Origin: Paenibacillus sp. OVF10
GTDB taxonomy: Bacteria; Bacillota; Bacilli; Paenibacillales; Paenibacillaceae
Direction of reading: 5' to 3'
NCBI GenBank assembly: GCA_022836915.1
Contig: CP094668.1
Coordinates: forward strand, 3,596,001-3,660,000
Length of the DNA: 64,000 nt
Each line of letters opens with the position of its first letter. Position 1 is the first letter of the stretch. Shown in pieces: positions 37,445 to 47,060 of this stretch. The position numbers and the translations under genes are program-made. The notes beneath the pieces were generated by a model. The model searched no databases and was not told where the DNA came from. It saw nothing but the letters and a program-made list of their open reading frames with translations.

Positions 37445-39165
37445 ATGGTTTATAATAACTTACTTAACCCACAGCGCATGAATAGCGATGTGGAAGATAT
37501 AAAGATCAAAAGTGATTACTTGCGCGGAAGTCTGACCGAAACGTTGGCTGATCGTATCACGGGGCTATTCCAGAGGACGACAACCGTCTGATGAAACACC
37601 ACGGCAGTTATATGCAGGATGACCGTGACCTGCGCAATGAGCGTCACAAATCCAAGCTGGAGCCTGCATACCAATTCATGTTGCGTGTGCGTGCTTCCGG
37701 TGGGATTGTAACCCCGGAGCAGTGGTTGATGATGGACAGAGTGGCACATAAATATGCAAATGAGACGATTCGTCTGACCACACGTCAGTCTTTCCAACTG
37801 CATGGCGTACTGAAGTGGGATCTTAAGAACACCATTCGCGAAGTGAACGATTCGTTGCTAAGCACACTGGCTGCATGTGGTGACGTAAACCGTAACGTGA
37901 TGTGTAACCCGAATCCGAATCAATCTGATGTGCATGCTGAAGTGTACGAGTGGGCATGTCAGGTGAGCAATCATCTGGACCCTCGCACCCGGGCTTATCA
38001 TGAGCTGTGGCTTGACGGAGAGAAAGTGATTGATTCCCAGGACTCCGACGAAGAAGTTGAACCAATCTATGGCAAAGTGTATTTGCCACGGAAGTTCAAG
38101 ATCGGTATTGCTGTACCACCATCCAATGATGTGGACGTCTATTCACAAGATCTTGGCTTTATTGCTATTGTGGAGAACGGCAAGCTGCAAGGCTTCAACG
38201 TTTCCGTTGGCGGTGGCATGGGGATGTCTCATGGTGACGCCAAAACCTATCCTCAGGTGTCCAAAGTGATTGGTTTCTGTACTCCGGAGCAAATGATTGA
38301 TGTTGCAGAGAAAACAGTTATGATTCAGCGTGATTATGGAGATCGTGCAGTTCGTAAACATGCTCGTTTCAAATATACGCTGGACGACCGTGGTGTGGAG
38401 TGGTTTGTTGGTGAGCTGACCAGTCGTTTGGGATGGAAACTGGATGCGGCACGTCCGTATCATTTTGAGACGAACGGAGATCGATATGGTTGGGTAAAAG
38501 GTAATAATGGCAGATGGCATTACACGCTGTTCATTCAGAATGGTCGTGTAAAGGATGTTGATGGATATCCGCTCATGACTGGTTTACGTGAAATTGCCAA
38601 AGTGCACACGGGTGATTTCCGTCTGACTGCCAATCAAAATCTGATCATCGGTAATATTAGCAGCCAGAAGAAGAAAAAGATTGAAGCACTCATTCAGCAG
38701 TATAACCTGACGGATGGAGCACATTACTCTGCGCTGCGTAGAAGTTCGATGGCTTGTGTTGCGCTTCCAACCTGCGGTCTTGCGATGGCTGAGTCGGAAC
38801 GTTACTTGCCGTCTCTGATCGACAAACTGGAGCCTGTACTTGACGAAGCCGGGCTGAGAGACGAAGAGATTGTCATTCGGATGACGGGTTGCCCGAACGG
38901 ATGTGCTAGACCAATGCTGGCGGAGATTTCATTTATCGGTAAAGCACCAGGGAAATACAATATGTATCTTGGTGGCAGCTTCACCGGACATCGTCTGAAT
39001 AAGCTGTACAAAGAAAACATTGGGGAAGCCGAGATTCTGGACACGTTGACTCCGATGGTGAACCAATATGCCAAAGAGCGCTATGAAGGTGAACATTTCG
39101 GAGACTTTGTCATTCGTGCAGGCTATGTTCCTGAAGTGTTGGATGGTCGACAATTCCACGCTTAA
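37445..39165 (+). CDS. cysI: Sulfite reductase [NADPH] hemoprotein subunit (one frameshift)
   Basis: Reconstructed length 573 residues, as for Bacillus CysI. The siroheme/4Fe-4S ligand cysteines are in [12 protein letters not shown] and [35 protein letters not shown] and [13 protein letters not shown] are standard segments. I take ATG 37445 (AGGAGAAA before it). The frame breaks in the G-run 37561-37564; one more G gives [19 protein letters not shown]. It carries out the six-electron reduction of sulfite to sulfide with electrons from CysJ and forms the two-gene cysJI operon. Confidence 0.92.
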
Positions 39166-39208
39166 TTGACCGGGTCAGATGAACGAAGTTAGGACAGATT
39201 TAGGGACG

Positions 39209-39240
39209 GAAGCATTCCTTATGGGATGCTTCTTGTTTGT
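39209..39240 (+). terminator. Intrinsic terminator after cysI
   Basis: GAAGCATTCC-TTAT-GGGATGCTTC followed by a T-rich tail. Confidence 0.85.
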
Positions 39241-39443
39241 TATATATGGAGTGAATAGAGGTAACGTTAGTTGCTGCTGAGAGATTTATGAGAAGATAAA
39301 CTGAGGCTAATCTTCAAATGGAGATGGATAATCACCGCAGTTACTCCCATATTTTCGTGGGTATTAACTTGTTGAAGTACGCTCAACAAGATATAATGGC
39401 ATAGTAGAAAGCAGATTACATGTTGAAAGTGAGCGGAAACGAT

Positions 39444-40163
39444 ATGGGTCGTAAGTGGAATAATATCAAGGAAAAGAAAGCTTCAAAAGATGCAAACACG
39501 AGCCGGGTCTACGCTAAATTCGGGGTTGAGATCTATGTAGCTGCCAAGAAGGGCGAACCGGACCCGGAAGCGAACCGTGCACTGAAAGTCGTGCTGGAAC
39601 GTGCCAAAACGTATAATGTACCCAAAGCCATTATTGATCGTGCGATGGAAAAAGCTAAAGGCAGCGGGGATGAGAACTATGAAGAGCTGCGTTATGAAGG
39701 CTTCGGACCGAATGGTGCGATGGTCATCGTTGATGCACTCACTAACAATGTAAATCGTACAGCGCCGGAAGTGCGCTCTGCGTTTAACAAAAACGCGGGT
39801 AACATGGGTGTCAGCGGTTCTGTTGCTTACATGTTTGATCCAACAGCGGTTATCGGTATAGAAGGCAAAAACTCCGAGGAAGTACTGGAACTTTTGCTTG
39901 AAGCAGATGTGGATGTACGTGATATCGTGGACGAAGACGACGCTGTAATTGTATATGCAGAACCGGATCAATTCCACGCTGTACAAGAAGCATTCAAAGC
40001 TGCTGGTATTACTGAGTTCACAGTAGCCGAGCTGACCATGCTAGCACAAAACCATATTGAACTTCCAGAGGATGCACAAGCTCAGTTCGAGAAACTGATC
40101 GATGCGCTTGAAGACCTTGAAGATGTTCAGCAGGTCTACCATAACGTAGAGTTTGCAGAGTAA
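39444..40163 (+). CDS. YebC/PmpR family protein (YeeN-like)
   Basis: A 239-residue protein beginning [17 protein letters not shown], the family's invariant N terminus, hence start at ATG 39444 rather than an in-frame ATG at 39420. Further signs: [52 protein letters not shown] core and an acidic C terminus. Family members are transcription regulators (PmpR, YebC) or, for the YebC/TACO1 group, ribosome-associated factors that ease translation through proline stretches. Which role applies cannot be told. Terminators flank it on both sides, so it is a single-gene unit. Confidence 0.9.
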   Translation: MGRKWNNIKEKKASKDANTSRVYAKFGVEIYVAAKKGEPDPEANRALKVVLERAKTYNVPKAIIDRAMEKAKGSGDENYEELRYEGFGPNGAMVIVDALTNNVNRTAPEVRSAFNKNAGNMGVSGSVAYMFDPTAVIGIEGKNSEEVLELLLEADVDVRDIVDEDDAVIVYAEPDQFHAVQEAFKAAGITEFTVAELTMLAQNHIELPEDAQAQFEKLIDALEDLEDVQQVYHNVEFAE

Positions 40164-40188
40164 GCTGTACGATACGTGGTTTGATTGC

Positions 40189-40236
40189 AAAAAAGAGTGT
40201 CTATCCAATCAGCGGGATTGGGGGACACTCTTTTTG
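40189..40236. terminator. Bidirectional terminator between yebC-like and ydcZ-like genes
   Basis: AAAAAGAGTGTC pairs with GACACTCTTTTT, inner TCCAATC/GATTGGG helix, A and T runs on either side. Confidence 0.85.
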
Positions 40237-40242
40237 GTTATT

Positions 40243-40749
40243 TTAGGAGTTGGATTGCAGGGAGCCGGGTGACTTGTCAGATGCATCTGCCGGATCTGAT
40301 TTTTCCGATTTACCCCCACCGAACTTGAATAACACAATTCCGACTACAATCACAAGTACTCCGAGCAGTTGATTCCACGAAAAAGGAATTTGCTCCAGAC
40401 CGAGCCATCCCATGGAATCAAATAGGAGTGCAAAACTCAATTGAGATGTTAGCACGATCGAGATGGCATACGTGGGACCAAGTAACTTCATGCCTTGCAC
40501 GAGACAGAAGACTACACCAACGCCGATGGCTCCACTGAGCCAGTACCAGGGTTGCATATGCTGAAAGCTGAATGTATTCTTGCCCTCCACTAGAAGAGAG
40601 ATGAGGAACGAAGCGATGAATCCGGTGAAAAGCACCAGCGTTGTTGTGGACCATGAACCGGTGCGTTCATTGACTTTGCTATTAAAAATCGTTTGCAGGC
40701 TGACAAGTGCACCTGCCAGCAATGCAAGCGAAATTCCTGTAATTAACAT
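40243..40749 (-). CDS. DMT-family transporter, YdcZ type (second copy)
   Basis: A 168-residue small membrane protein of the DMT_YdcZ family (Pfam DMT_YdcZ) with five hydrophobic segments and a polar Ser/Asp/Lys-rich tail. It starts ITGISLALLAGALVSLQTIFNSKVNERTGSW, typical of the family. A homologous 141-residue partner is encoded at 41497-41922 with a Crp-type regulator between, so the two probably form a hetero-oligomeric half-transporter pair. Substrate unknown. Confidence 0.85.
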   Translation of the reverse strand: MLITGISLALLAGALVSLQTIFNSKVNERTGSWSTTTLVLFTGFIASFLISLLVEGKNTFSFQHMQPWYWLSGAIGVGVVFCLVQGMKLLGPTYAISIVLTSQLSFALLFDSMGWLGLEQIPFSWNQLLGVLVIVVGIVLFKFGGGKSEKSDPADASDKSPGSLQSNS

Positions 40750-40763
40750 GGTTGTTGAACTCC

Positions 40764-41473
40764 TTATTCATAAATATTGTGACCTGCTATTTCACGTAGA
40801 CCCGCTCGATCCTTGATCATAATCAATCCTTGATGTCGTTCAATTAATCCGTCTGCACAGAGTTTCTGGATGACCCTGTTCAGGTGTCGGTAACTGGTGC
40901 CGATCAGATTCGCGATGTCAGTCAGATTGAATGCGTCCAGCTCTTCGTGAACGATACTGCCGGCTTCCTCTGTTGAGATGGAGAGCAGGTAGCTGGCTAG
41001 ACGAACCTCCACCGGGTACATCAGGTTGAAATTGGAAAAGTTCGAGTCAATGTAGAATTTGTGTGAGATGATTTTGAGCAAAAATTTAAGCAAAGGTGCA
41101 TAATCGCTGGCAAGCTCAGCGAGCCATTGATAATGAATGCGAAGCATCACCACAGGTGACACTGCCTGAACCGTATTAACAATATCGCTTTCACGGACAT
41201 ACTCTATGTCACCGACAACTTCAAGCGGTGTTTTGAAACAAAGCACCAGCGTTTTGTCCTGAGCGGAGGTGGTGAAAATTTTGATTTTCCCTCCACCAGT
41301 ACGTACAAATATTCGGAAGTTTCCCCTTCACGACAGATCAATTCACACTTCTCGAAATGGCATAACGTCATATGTGTACGCAGGGGCTCGTGAAATACAG
41401 TTTCGAGTTGATATTGCTTCAGATACTGCATTAATTGTTGCTCGTTATGGATCTCTTGCACGCTGTTATTCAC
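40764..41473 (-). CDS. Crp/Fnr-family transcriptional regulator (one frameshift)
   Basis: Reconstructed length 236 residues: N-terminal cyclic-nucleotide-binding-like beta barrel (CELICREGETSEYLYVLVEG), long dimerisation helix (LKFLLKIISHKF) and C-terminal HTH (FNLTDIANLIGTSYRHLNRVIQKL). It resembles the YeiL group. The frame is lost in the T-run 41285-41288; one more T (A on the coding strand) gives LVEGKIKIFTTSAQDKTLVL. The Arg needed to bind cAMP is not evident, so a different effector is likely. It sits between two YdcZ-type transporter genes in the same direction and presumably controls them. Confidence 0.85.
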
Positions 41474-41496
41474 CCCCGACTATATTCTCGAAAAAG

Positions 41497-41922
41497 CTAC
41501 AGTTTCATAATGATAACGCCTGTGATCATCAAGGCAATGCCCAGAAATTGAGGCAGTTTCATCTTTTGTTTCACCACGCCGAACCATCCGTTACTATCCA
41601 CCAGAAAAGTCAGGAACAGCTGAGCAATGAGCAGGGCCGAGATCGTGAATGTAACTCCAATTTGCTGAATTGCCGTTACTTCGCTAAAAATAATGACGGC
41701 GCCAAAAGCACCTCCGGCCAGGTACATGGGTTTTACTTGTTTGAGTCCTTGAAGGTTGGTGTCTCTAACAAACATTAGGATCAGCGCTGCTAATATGAAT
41801 CCTGTCAGTTGTGTAATCGTAGCGGCCTGCCATGTGCCCATGTCGGTGCTAATCCGAGTATTGGCAACCCCTTGGAGCGTGATACACGCGCCGCCCAGTA
41901 ATGCAAAAATAATTCCTCTCAT
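41497..41922 (-). CDS. DMT-family transporter, YdcZ type (first copy)
   Basis: A 141-residue, four-to-five-helix membrane protein of the DMT_YdcZ family: RGIIFALLGGACITLQGVANTRISTDMGTW is the family start and VTFTISALLIAQLFLTFLVDSNGW a conserved middle helix. First gene of the minus-strand group ydcZ-crp-ydcZ. AAGGAGCG precedes the ATG. The pairing of two different YdcZ proteins with a YeiL-type regulator is a recurrent layout. Confidence 0.85.
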   Translation of the reverse strand: MRGIIFALLGGACITLQGVANTRISTDMGTWQAATITQLTGFILAALILMFVRDTNLQGLKQVKPMYLAGGAFGAVIIFSEVTAIQQIGVTFTISALLIAQLFLTFLVDSNGWFGVVKQKMKLPQFLGIALMITGVIIMKL

Positions 41923-42107
41923 ATGTACGCTCCTTATTCAATCACTTCGACTTCTATTATTAAATGATAAATTAACTCTGAACGCCAAGGACAAATGTCC
42001 TGAGCTTTGAAGTCACAGCATTTAGAGTACTATAAAGAACTCGGTAAATCCAGAAGGGGCATGAAGAGATGCGCGGCATATGTGCTCAGTACTCATTGTT
42101 CATCATA

Positions 42108-42305
42108 ATCTAACGAACCAGTGACACCTTATTTTATTGATTCGATTGAATTGATAAATCTAACGAATCTCAGCGACGTTAAATGGGTTATGTCGGGTAG
42201 AAATGGGCGGTAAAACAGGGGGATGGAGGAATAGGGTGTCTACGATTCGTTACTTTTGAAAATTGGAAAATATCCACTAAATAGAGTGTGTCAGGTTCGT
42301 TAGTT
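42108..42305. repeat. Nested inverted-repeat element of about 0.2 kb
   Basis: Outer arms: CTAACGAACC-AGTGACACCTTATTT at 42110-42134 against the complement of AAATAGAGTGTGTCAGGTTCGTTAG (42279-42303). Inner arms: AAATCTAACGAATC near 42155 against the complement of GATTCGTTAC near 42244. The inner left arm repeats the outer left arm (AATCTAACGAA). No ORF and no matching second copy in this window. It occupies the otherwise empty 0.5 kb between the ydcZ cluster and the NIF3 gene. A miniature inverted-repeat element or structured RNA is possible. Confidence 0.55.
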
Positions 42306-42331
42306 AGCTATCCAAGAACTGAAACGAGAGT

Positions 42332-42388
42332 CTGCCCAGCGTACCCCGGAGCATAGAAAGTATCCAAAGCTCCAGGGTAGGACAGGCA
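42332..42388. other. Long hairpin downstream of NIF3-like gene
   Basis: TGCC...TACCC(C)GGAGC pairs with GCTCC(A)GGGTA...GGCA around a 16-base loop. It lies 57 bases beyond the end of the minus-strand NIF3 gene, without a T-run on that strand, so termination is uncertain. Confidence 0.4.
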
Positions 42389-42444
42389 ATGAGATTAGAT
42401 GCAATCAGCTAGAAGATCCTCTCCGTACAAATCCAATGATCCTA

Positions 42445-43242
42445 CTAGATTACAGTGTACACAGGCTTCTCGTTTACAAAACGAACAGACAATTCGGGAA
42501 AACGTTCTGCCAACCTGTCTGCTAATAGCTTCATCCCCGAAGCCTCGCTCTCTGCATGCCCCATCATGATCAGTGCCTTGGACTTGCCTTGTTGCACAGC
42601 ATCACGGATATATTCCGGTGTTTCCCATTCGAATCCTTCTCCAGCGATGATGAGATCCAATTGCTCATTCTGAATCAAGGGAATCGTCACATGTCCATTA
42701 CCACGAAAACCTACCAGAACCGCTGCGCGTTTACAGACTATTTCCGCATTGCCTGCAACGCGTACATAATCAATCCCCAGGCAACTTTTCACATGGTGAG
42801 CATTAGCTTCAACGGTGCTTCCTTCCGGAAAAGAAAGAATGTCTGCTTCCGCTATTCGTTGTTCCACATAAGAGGACCACCCCAAGGCCTGAATCAGTCC
42901 TTCGGTAATGCCATCCGGTTGGAAGCGGTGGATGATATCATGACATCGATAGATGGAAATGTCTGCTTCGTCGATCAACTTTCTTTTGTCCGTATAAACC
43001 GAATCATTTGCAAGCCAATCGGTATGACTGTGATGGTTATAAAACGGAGATTCATGCGCAATGATTAAGTTAGCACCTTGCTGTATGGCTTGTTCAATCA
43101 CATATTGTGTGGGCATAAAAGCTATGATAATTCCTGTGACCTTACGATCAAGTGAGCCAGTAATGAGCTGATCCACCGTGTTTTCCGGCAGTGCAATGTT
43201 ATCTAAGAGATGAAGTACAACGTCTTGAACAATTAGATCCAT
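42445..43242 (-). CDS. NIF3/YqfO-like dinuclear metal-centre protein
   Basis: A 265-residue protein of the NIF3 (GTP cyclohydrolase I type 2-like) family. Metal-ligand regions visible are IIAHESPFYNHH, CHDIIHRFQPDGITEG and the C-terminal MMGHAESEASGMKLLADRL. I start at ATG 43242 (MDLIVQDVVLHLL), which has GGAGG ten bases upstream; longer in-frame starts would bury that site. The family binds two metal ions; biochemical function is unresolved. Confidence 0.85.
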   Translation of the reverse strand: MDLIVQDVVLHLLDNIALPENTVDQLITGSLDRKVTGIIIAFMPTQYVIEQAIQQGANLIIAHESPFYNHHSHTDWLANDSVYTDKRKLIDEADISIYRCHDIIHRFQPDGITEGLIQALGWSSYVEQRIAEADILSFPEGSTVEANAHHVKSCLGIDYVRVAGNAEIVCKRAAVLVGFRGNGHVTIPLIQNEQLDLIIAGEGFEWETPEYIRDAVQQGKSKALIMMGHAESEASGMKLLADRLAERFPELSVRFVNEKPVYTVI

Positions 43243-43589
43243 AGAATACATTCCTCCAATAATAGGATATAAAAATAGTGTACCATGTTGACATCTGAAA
43301 TCTACTGCCTTCCAGATTATGGGGGTCATTTTTATTGTTTTCAGTTAATACTAAAACATACAGATTACAGTCAGTTAAGATAACAACGGAGGAAAGTGTT
43401 GGTTGTATACGGATGTTGGATTCGTATAGTTTTCTCAAACAAGAATAAGTATACTTACATAGAGTCTTTTTGCATTAAATGGAGCTGTTTGCAACGAACA
43501 CGGTTTCTATTTCAATATATACTGAGATTCAGTTGAGGATCAGCACTCATATGCAACAACAGAACAGATTGTGAAAGGGGATAACTACG
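43243..43589. other. Intergenic region before heme oxygenase gene
   Basis: A 347-base divergent promoter region. A possible promoter for the heme oxygenase gene is TTGTAT (43403-43408), 16 bases, TATAGT (43425-43430). The 16-mer ATAGAGTCTTTTTGCA at 43459-43474 is identical to 18450-18465, immediately after repeat copy 2; meaning unknown. No further structure recognised. Confidence 0.35.
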
Positions 43590-44186
43590 ATGACAGCAAC
43601 AAATATTATGGAACGTCTGAAGAGTGAGACAGCTCATTACCACAGACAAGTAGAACAGAACCCTTATGCAAAAGCCATTATGAATCAAACTGTGACTATA
43701 GAAGAATATAAAACATATTTAGAAAAGTTTTATGGATTCCTCAAACTGCTGGAGGATCAGGCTGTACAGCAGCCTTTCTGGGGAAGTACGGGATTGGATA
43801 TCGAGATTAGAGGCAAGGCTGGACTACTGGAGAAAGATCTGCGCAATCTTGGTGCAAGTGAAGAAGAAATCAGCCAACTTCCACTTTGCAAAGAACTTCC
43901 GGATATTTCGACACCTGCCCGTTTGTTTGGATACCTGTATGTAATTGAGGGGTCCACGAACGGTGGACAGATCATGACCAAACGTTTGTCGCAGTTCCTG
44001 TCCATTGAAGCTGATCGTGGATTGGAATATTTCAATGCCTACGGTACAGAGACTAGAACAAGATGGAGCGAGTTTATGGGTTTGCTGCAGCAGTCCATCA
44101 GCACTCCAGAAGATCATGACAACATGGTACACAGTGCATCAGAGACATTCCGACTGCTGGATCAGTGGATTAATACGGACAAGTAA
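43590..44186 (+). CDS. bphO: Biliverdin-producing heme oxygenase (BphO-type)
   Basis: A 198-residue bacterial heme oxygenase that opens heme to biliverdin IX, CO and iron. Signs: the N-terminal helix LKSETAHYHRQVEQNPYAKAI with the proximal heme His (His18 or His16), TIEEYKTYLEKFYGFLKLLE and the distal-helix motif LFGYLYVIEGSTNGGQIMTKRL. It is followed 123 bases downstream by a bacteriophytochrome gene, which needs biliverdin as chromophore; bphO-bphP pairing is well established in other bacteria. GAAAGGGG precedes the ATG. Confidence 0.92.
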   Translation: MTATNIMERLKSETAHYHRQVEQNPYAKAIMNQTVTIEEYKTYLEKFYGFLKLLEDQAVQQPFWGSTGLDIEIRGKAGLLEKDLRNLGASEEEISQLPLCKELPDISTPARLFGYLYVIEGSTNGGQIMTKRLSQFLSIEADRGLEYFNAYGTETRTRWSEFMGLLQQSISTPEDHDNMVHSASETFRLLDQWINTDK

Positions 44187-44248
44187 CATCCCTTTTCATC
44201 AACCTGAACGCCTGTAGGGCGGACTTTTTCATATTTTATATAGGTATC

Positions 44249-44282
44249 TATATAAGTTGAACTAATCATTCCAACTTATATA
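44249..44282. repeat. Short inverted repeat containing an end of the 0.2-kb element
   Basis: TATATAAGTTG (44249-44259) and CAACTTATATA (44272-44282) are perfect inverted arms. Bases 44253-44270 are identical, over 18 positions, to the complement of the right end of repeat copy 1 (14323-14340). It lies 28 bases before the phytochrome start. Confidence 0.6.
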
Positions 44283-44309
44283 ACATCATGAGAGGGGATT
44301 TTCCTGGCC

Positions 44310-46850
44310 ATGGCCGAACCGAAGTCCAAGAAAGAACAAAATTTGTTGAACCGCACGTTGCTTCATCAGGGAACATACACAAATGATCCGATAGATCTGA
44401 ATAACTGTGATAAAGAACCCATTCATATCCCCGGCTTTATTCAACCTCATGGTGTTCTTTTGGCCATTAATACCAGTCTTACGCCAACCATTGTTCAGTG
44501 TAGCCAAAATACGGAGGACCATCTGGGTATTGCCTATGAGGATGTTCTGGGCATGCCTTTGGAAAATCTGATTGGTAAGGAAGAAGTAAGCAAACTGTTG
44601 GGTAGCAGCTTCAATGCGGATGTAACCTCTGATTTGCATTACATGGATCTGACCATTAAGGTATCCGGTGAGGACCGGGTCTTCTCCTCTGTTCTTCATG
44701 AAAGTGAAGGGCTGCTCATTCTGGAGATTGAGCCTTTTTATGAAAAAGAGGGCGTGGAGACTACCGACTTTGAGTGGATATCCCGATTCTTCGGTCGGAT
44801 CAAAAGTACAGATAGTCGCGTGGAAGCAAGTCAGATTGCGGCTGAACAGGTGAAGGAAATGCTCGGTTATGACCGAGTGATGATCTATGAGTTTGACGAG
44901 CAATGGAATGGTAAAGTAATTGCTGAAGCGCGTGAACAAGAACTCGAACCATTCCTTGGCCATCACTATCCGGCTTCGGATATTCCCAAGCAGGCTCGGG
45001 AATTGTATCTTCGCAATTGGTTGCGAACCATTGTGAATGTGAATTATAAACCCGTGGAGATTGTGCCTACGCTTCAACCGCTCACTGGCAAACCGCTGAA
45101 TTTGAGTCTTTCGGTTCTGCGCAGTGTATCTCCGCTTCATATCGAATATTTGCATAATATGGGTGTAGGTGCGACTGTAACGATCTCTCTCATTCATAAC
45201 AATCAGCTGTGGGGACTCATTACATGCCATCATTATTCGGCTAGATATGTGCCCCATCGCGTACGGAATCTGTGCAATTTCCTAGGCGCGTTCTTCTCGA
45301 ATGAATTGTTTCAGCGTCAGCAACTCGATGATTATCAATCGGAGATTCAATCACGTGAAGCCGCTTCACGAATTGCCAACATTTTTATCGGTAACACAAG
45401 TCCTGCCCGAGTACTTGAGGAATTACAGGGAGAAGAAGAGACGGTGCTGAATCTGATGGGTGCTGCCGGAGCAGCAATCTGTTACCAGGACAAGTTGTTG
45501 TTGTATGGTGAAACGCCAAACAGTGGACAGATTCGTGAACTGGCAGGTTGGCTTGCAGGAAAGTCCGAGGATTATAGTTATCATACGTCGAAACTGAGTA
45601 CAGAGTATGAAACATCCAAAGCTTATCAGGATAAGGCTTCCGGGGTTATTTATGTTGCCATTTCGCCTGGACAGCATAACTACATGCTCTGGTTCCGACC
45701 TGAGGTCGTACAGGTTGTCGATTGGGCGGGTGACCCCGCGAAGGCAGTGCTAAAGACAGATGATGGCATGCGGTTATCTCCGCGTAAATCATTCGAGAAA
45801 TGGCGTGAGGTTGTGAAATCAACTTCGTATCCTTGGACATCCAAAGAGCTTAGCGTGTTACCTTTACTCAAAACCATTGTACGTCGGCAGACAGAGAACC
45901 AGTTGGTTCAGGCCGAAGAACAGGCGCTGCAGAATGCTCGTATTTTGCGACAAAATGAACAGCGTTATTTGCAGTTAATGGATTACTCGCCCGTGGCATT
46001 TTTTACTTTGACTGACGGTCAGATTATCTACTGTAATACGAAGGCATCCGAGCTGCTCGGGTTTGAGAGTTCCAAAGATCTGATGGGCAAGGACTTCAGG
46101 GCGTTTGTACCTGAGCAAACGAGAGTGACGTTACAACAGAATTTTGAGGAATTAAAGCACAATAACACAAGTTTGATTACCAGCCAGTCCTATTTCACCA
46201 CAGCGGCAGGTACCTCATTGTTGCTTGAAATTACACTTGCTTCTGTTACGCACGCGGGTAAGCCTTCTGTGATGGTCCTATTGCACAGCGGCGCGTCCCA
46301 CCATGAACAGGACAATTACACTGAAACAACGAGCCAGCTTCAGAACTATCTGACGACAGATCCGTTAACGGATATGCCGATTCAGACGGTGTTCAAGTCA
46401 CAGCTTCAAGCTGACTGGGATGACTGTTTACAGGAAAAATGCAGTCTGGGACTGCTCATTATAGATATTGATGATTTCCGTTCGTATAATGCTGCATATG
46501 GCCTTCAAGGAGGCGACCTGTGTCTGCAATGGATCGGTGAGGTGCTTACGGTGGTTAGCGAACAGCATCATGCCTTGATCTCTCGTCTTCGTGGAGGCAC
46601 ATTCATGTTAAAATTGAAGAGCACAACGTCTGATTATGCAGGAGAACTTGCTGAAGAGATTAGACAGCACGTGCTGGCTCTCCAGATTCAAAGGGAATCA
46701 TCCGGTCCGAGTGGAATCGTCACAGTTAGTGTCGGTGGTGCAGTAATGGTGCCAGATGAGCATTCCAATGCATCCGATCTGATCGAAAAAGCCAGTCGGG
46801 CGTTGGTACAAGCCAAAAGTGAAGGGAAAAATCGGGCAATTGTCGTGTAA
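44310..46850 (+). CDS. bphP: Bacteriophytochrome with PAS and degenerate GGDEF output domain
   Basis: An 846-residue red/far-red photoreceptor. Photosensory core: PAS (residues 25-135) with the biliverdin-binding Cys33 in NNCDKEPIHIPGF, GAF (about 155-320) with PASDIPKQAR and LHIEYLHNMGV, PHY (about 340-520) whose tongue carries WAGDP and the PRKSF motif. Output: a PAS domain (about 545-660) and a GGDEF-type domain (about 680-846). In place of the GGDEF signature the sequence reads RGGTF, so diguanylate cyclase activity is unlikely although IDIDDFRSYN and GGDLCLQW are kept. No kinase or EAL domain. GAGAGGGG precedes the ATG. Chromophore from the upstream heme oxygenase. Output may be protein binding or nucleotide sensing (inference). 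Confidence 0.92.
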   Translation: MAEPKSKKEQNLLNRTLLHQGTYTNDPIDLNNCDKEPIHIPGFIQPHGVLLAINTSLTPTIVQCSQNTEDHLGIAYEDVLGMPLENLIGKEEVSKLLGSSFNADVTSDLHYMDLTIKVSGEDRVFSSVLHESEGLLILEIEPFYEKEGVETTDFEWISRFFGRIKSTDSRVEASQIAAEQVKEMLGYDRVMIYEFDEQWNGKVIAEAREQELEPFLGHHYPASDIPKQARELYLRNWLRTIVNVNYKPVEIVPTLQPLTGKPLNLSLSVLRSVSPLHIEYLHNMGVGATVTISLIHNNQLWGLITCHHYSARYVPHRVRNLCNFLGAFFSNELFQRQQLDDYQSEIQSREAASRIANIFIGNTSPARVLEELQGEEETVLNLMGAAGAAICYQDKLLLYGETPNSGQIRELAGWLAGKSEDYSYHTSKLSTEYETSKAYQDKASGVIYVAISPGQHNYMLWFRPEVVQVVDWAGDPAKAVLKTDDGMRLSPRKSFEKWREVVKSTSYPWTSKELSVLPLLKTIVRRQTENQLVQAEEQALQNARILRQNEQRYLQLMDYSPVAFFTLTDGQIIYCNTKASELLGFESSKDLMGKDFRAFVPEQTRVTLQQNFEELKHNNTSLITSQSYFTTAAGTSLLLEITLASVTHAGKPSVMVLLHSGASHHEQDNYTETTSQLQNYLTTDPLTDMPIQTVFKSQLQADWDDCLQEKCSLGLLIIDIDDFRSYNAAYGLQGGDLCLQWIGEVLTVVSEQHHALISRLRGGTFMLKLKSTTSDYAGELAEEIRQHVLALQIQRESSGPSGIVTVSVGGAVMVPDEHSNASDLIEKASRALVQAKSEGKNRAIVV

Positions 46851-46917
46851 TTACGCCTGTGCAACGTTCGATTTGAAACGATACTTTCATTATTTGTGAA
46901 AAAGTTAAAAATACATG

Positions 46918-46948
46918 ATGAAAAGAGGGCAGAAATGCCTTCTTTTTT
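46918..46948 (+). terminator. Intrinsic terminator after bphP
   Basis: AAAAGAGGGCA-GAAA-TGCCTTCTTTTTT: a short GGCA/TGCC core flanked by purine/pyrimidine pairing and a six-T tail. Confidence 0.75.
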
Positions 46949-47060
46949 GTGTCCAAGAATGTCTAAATTTCGTCACCGCAGACACAGGACAAATGATATA
47001 ATGATCCCTATGGATACACTTGTTCGTATTCTGTCTTGGAGGAGGGTGAGATAACGTTCT

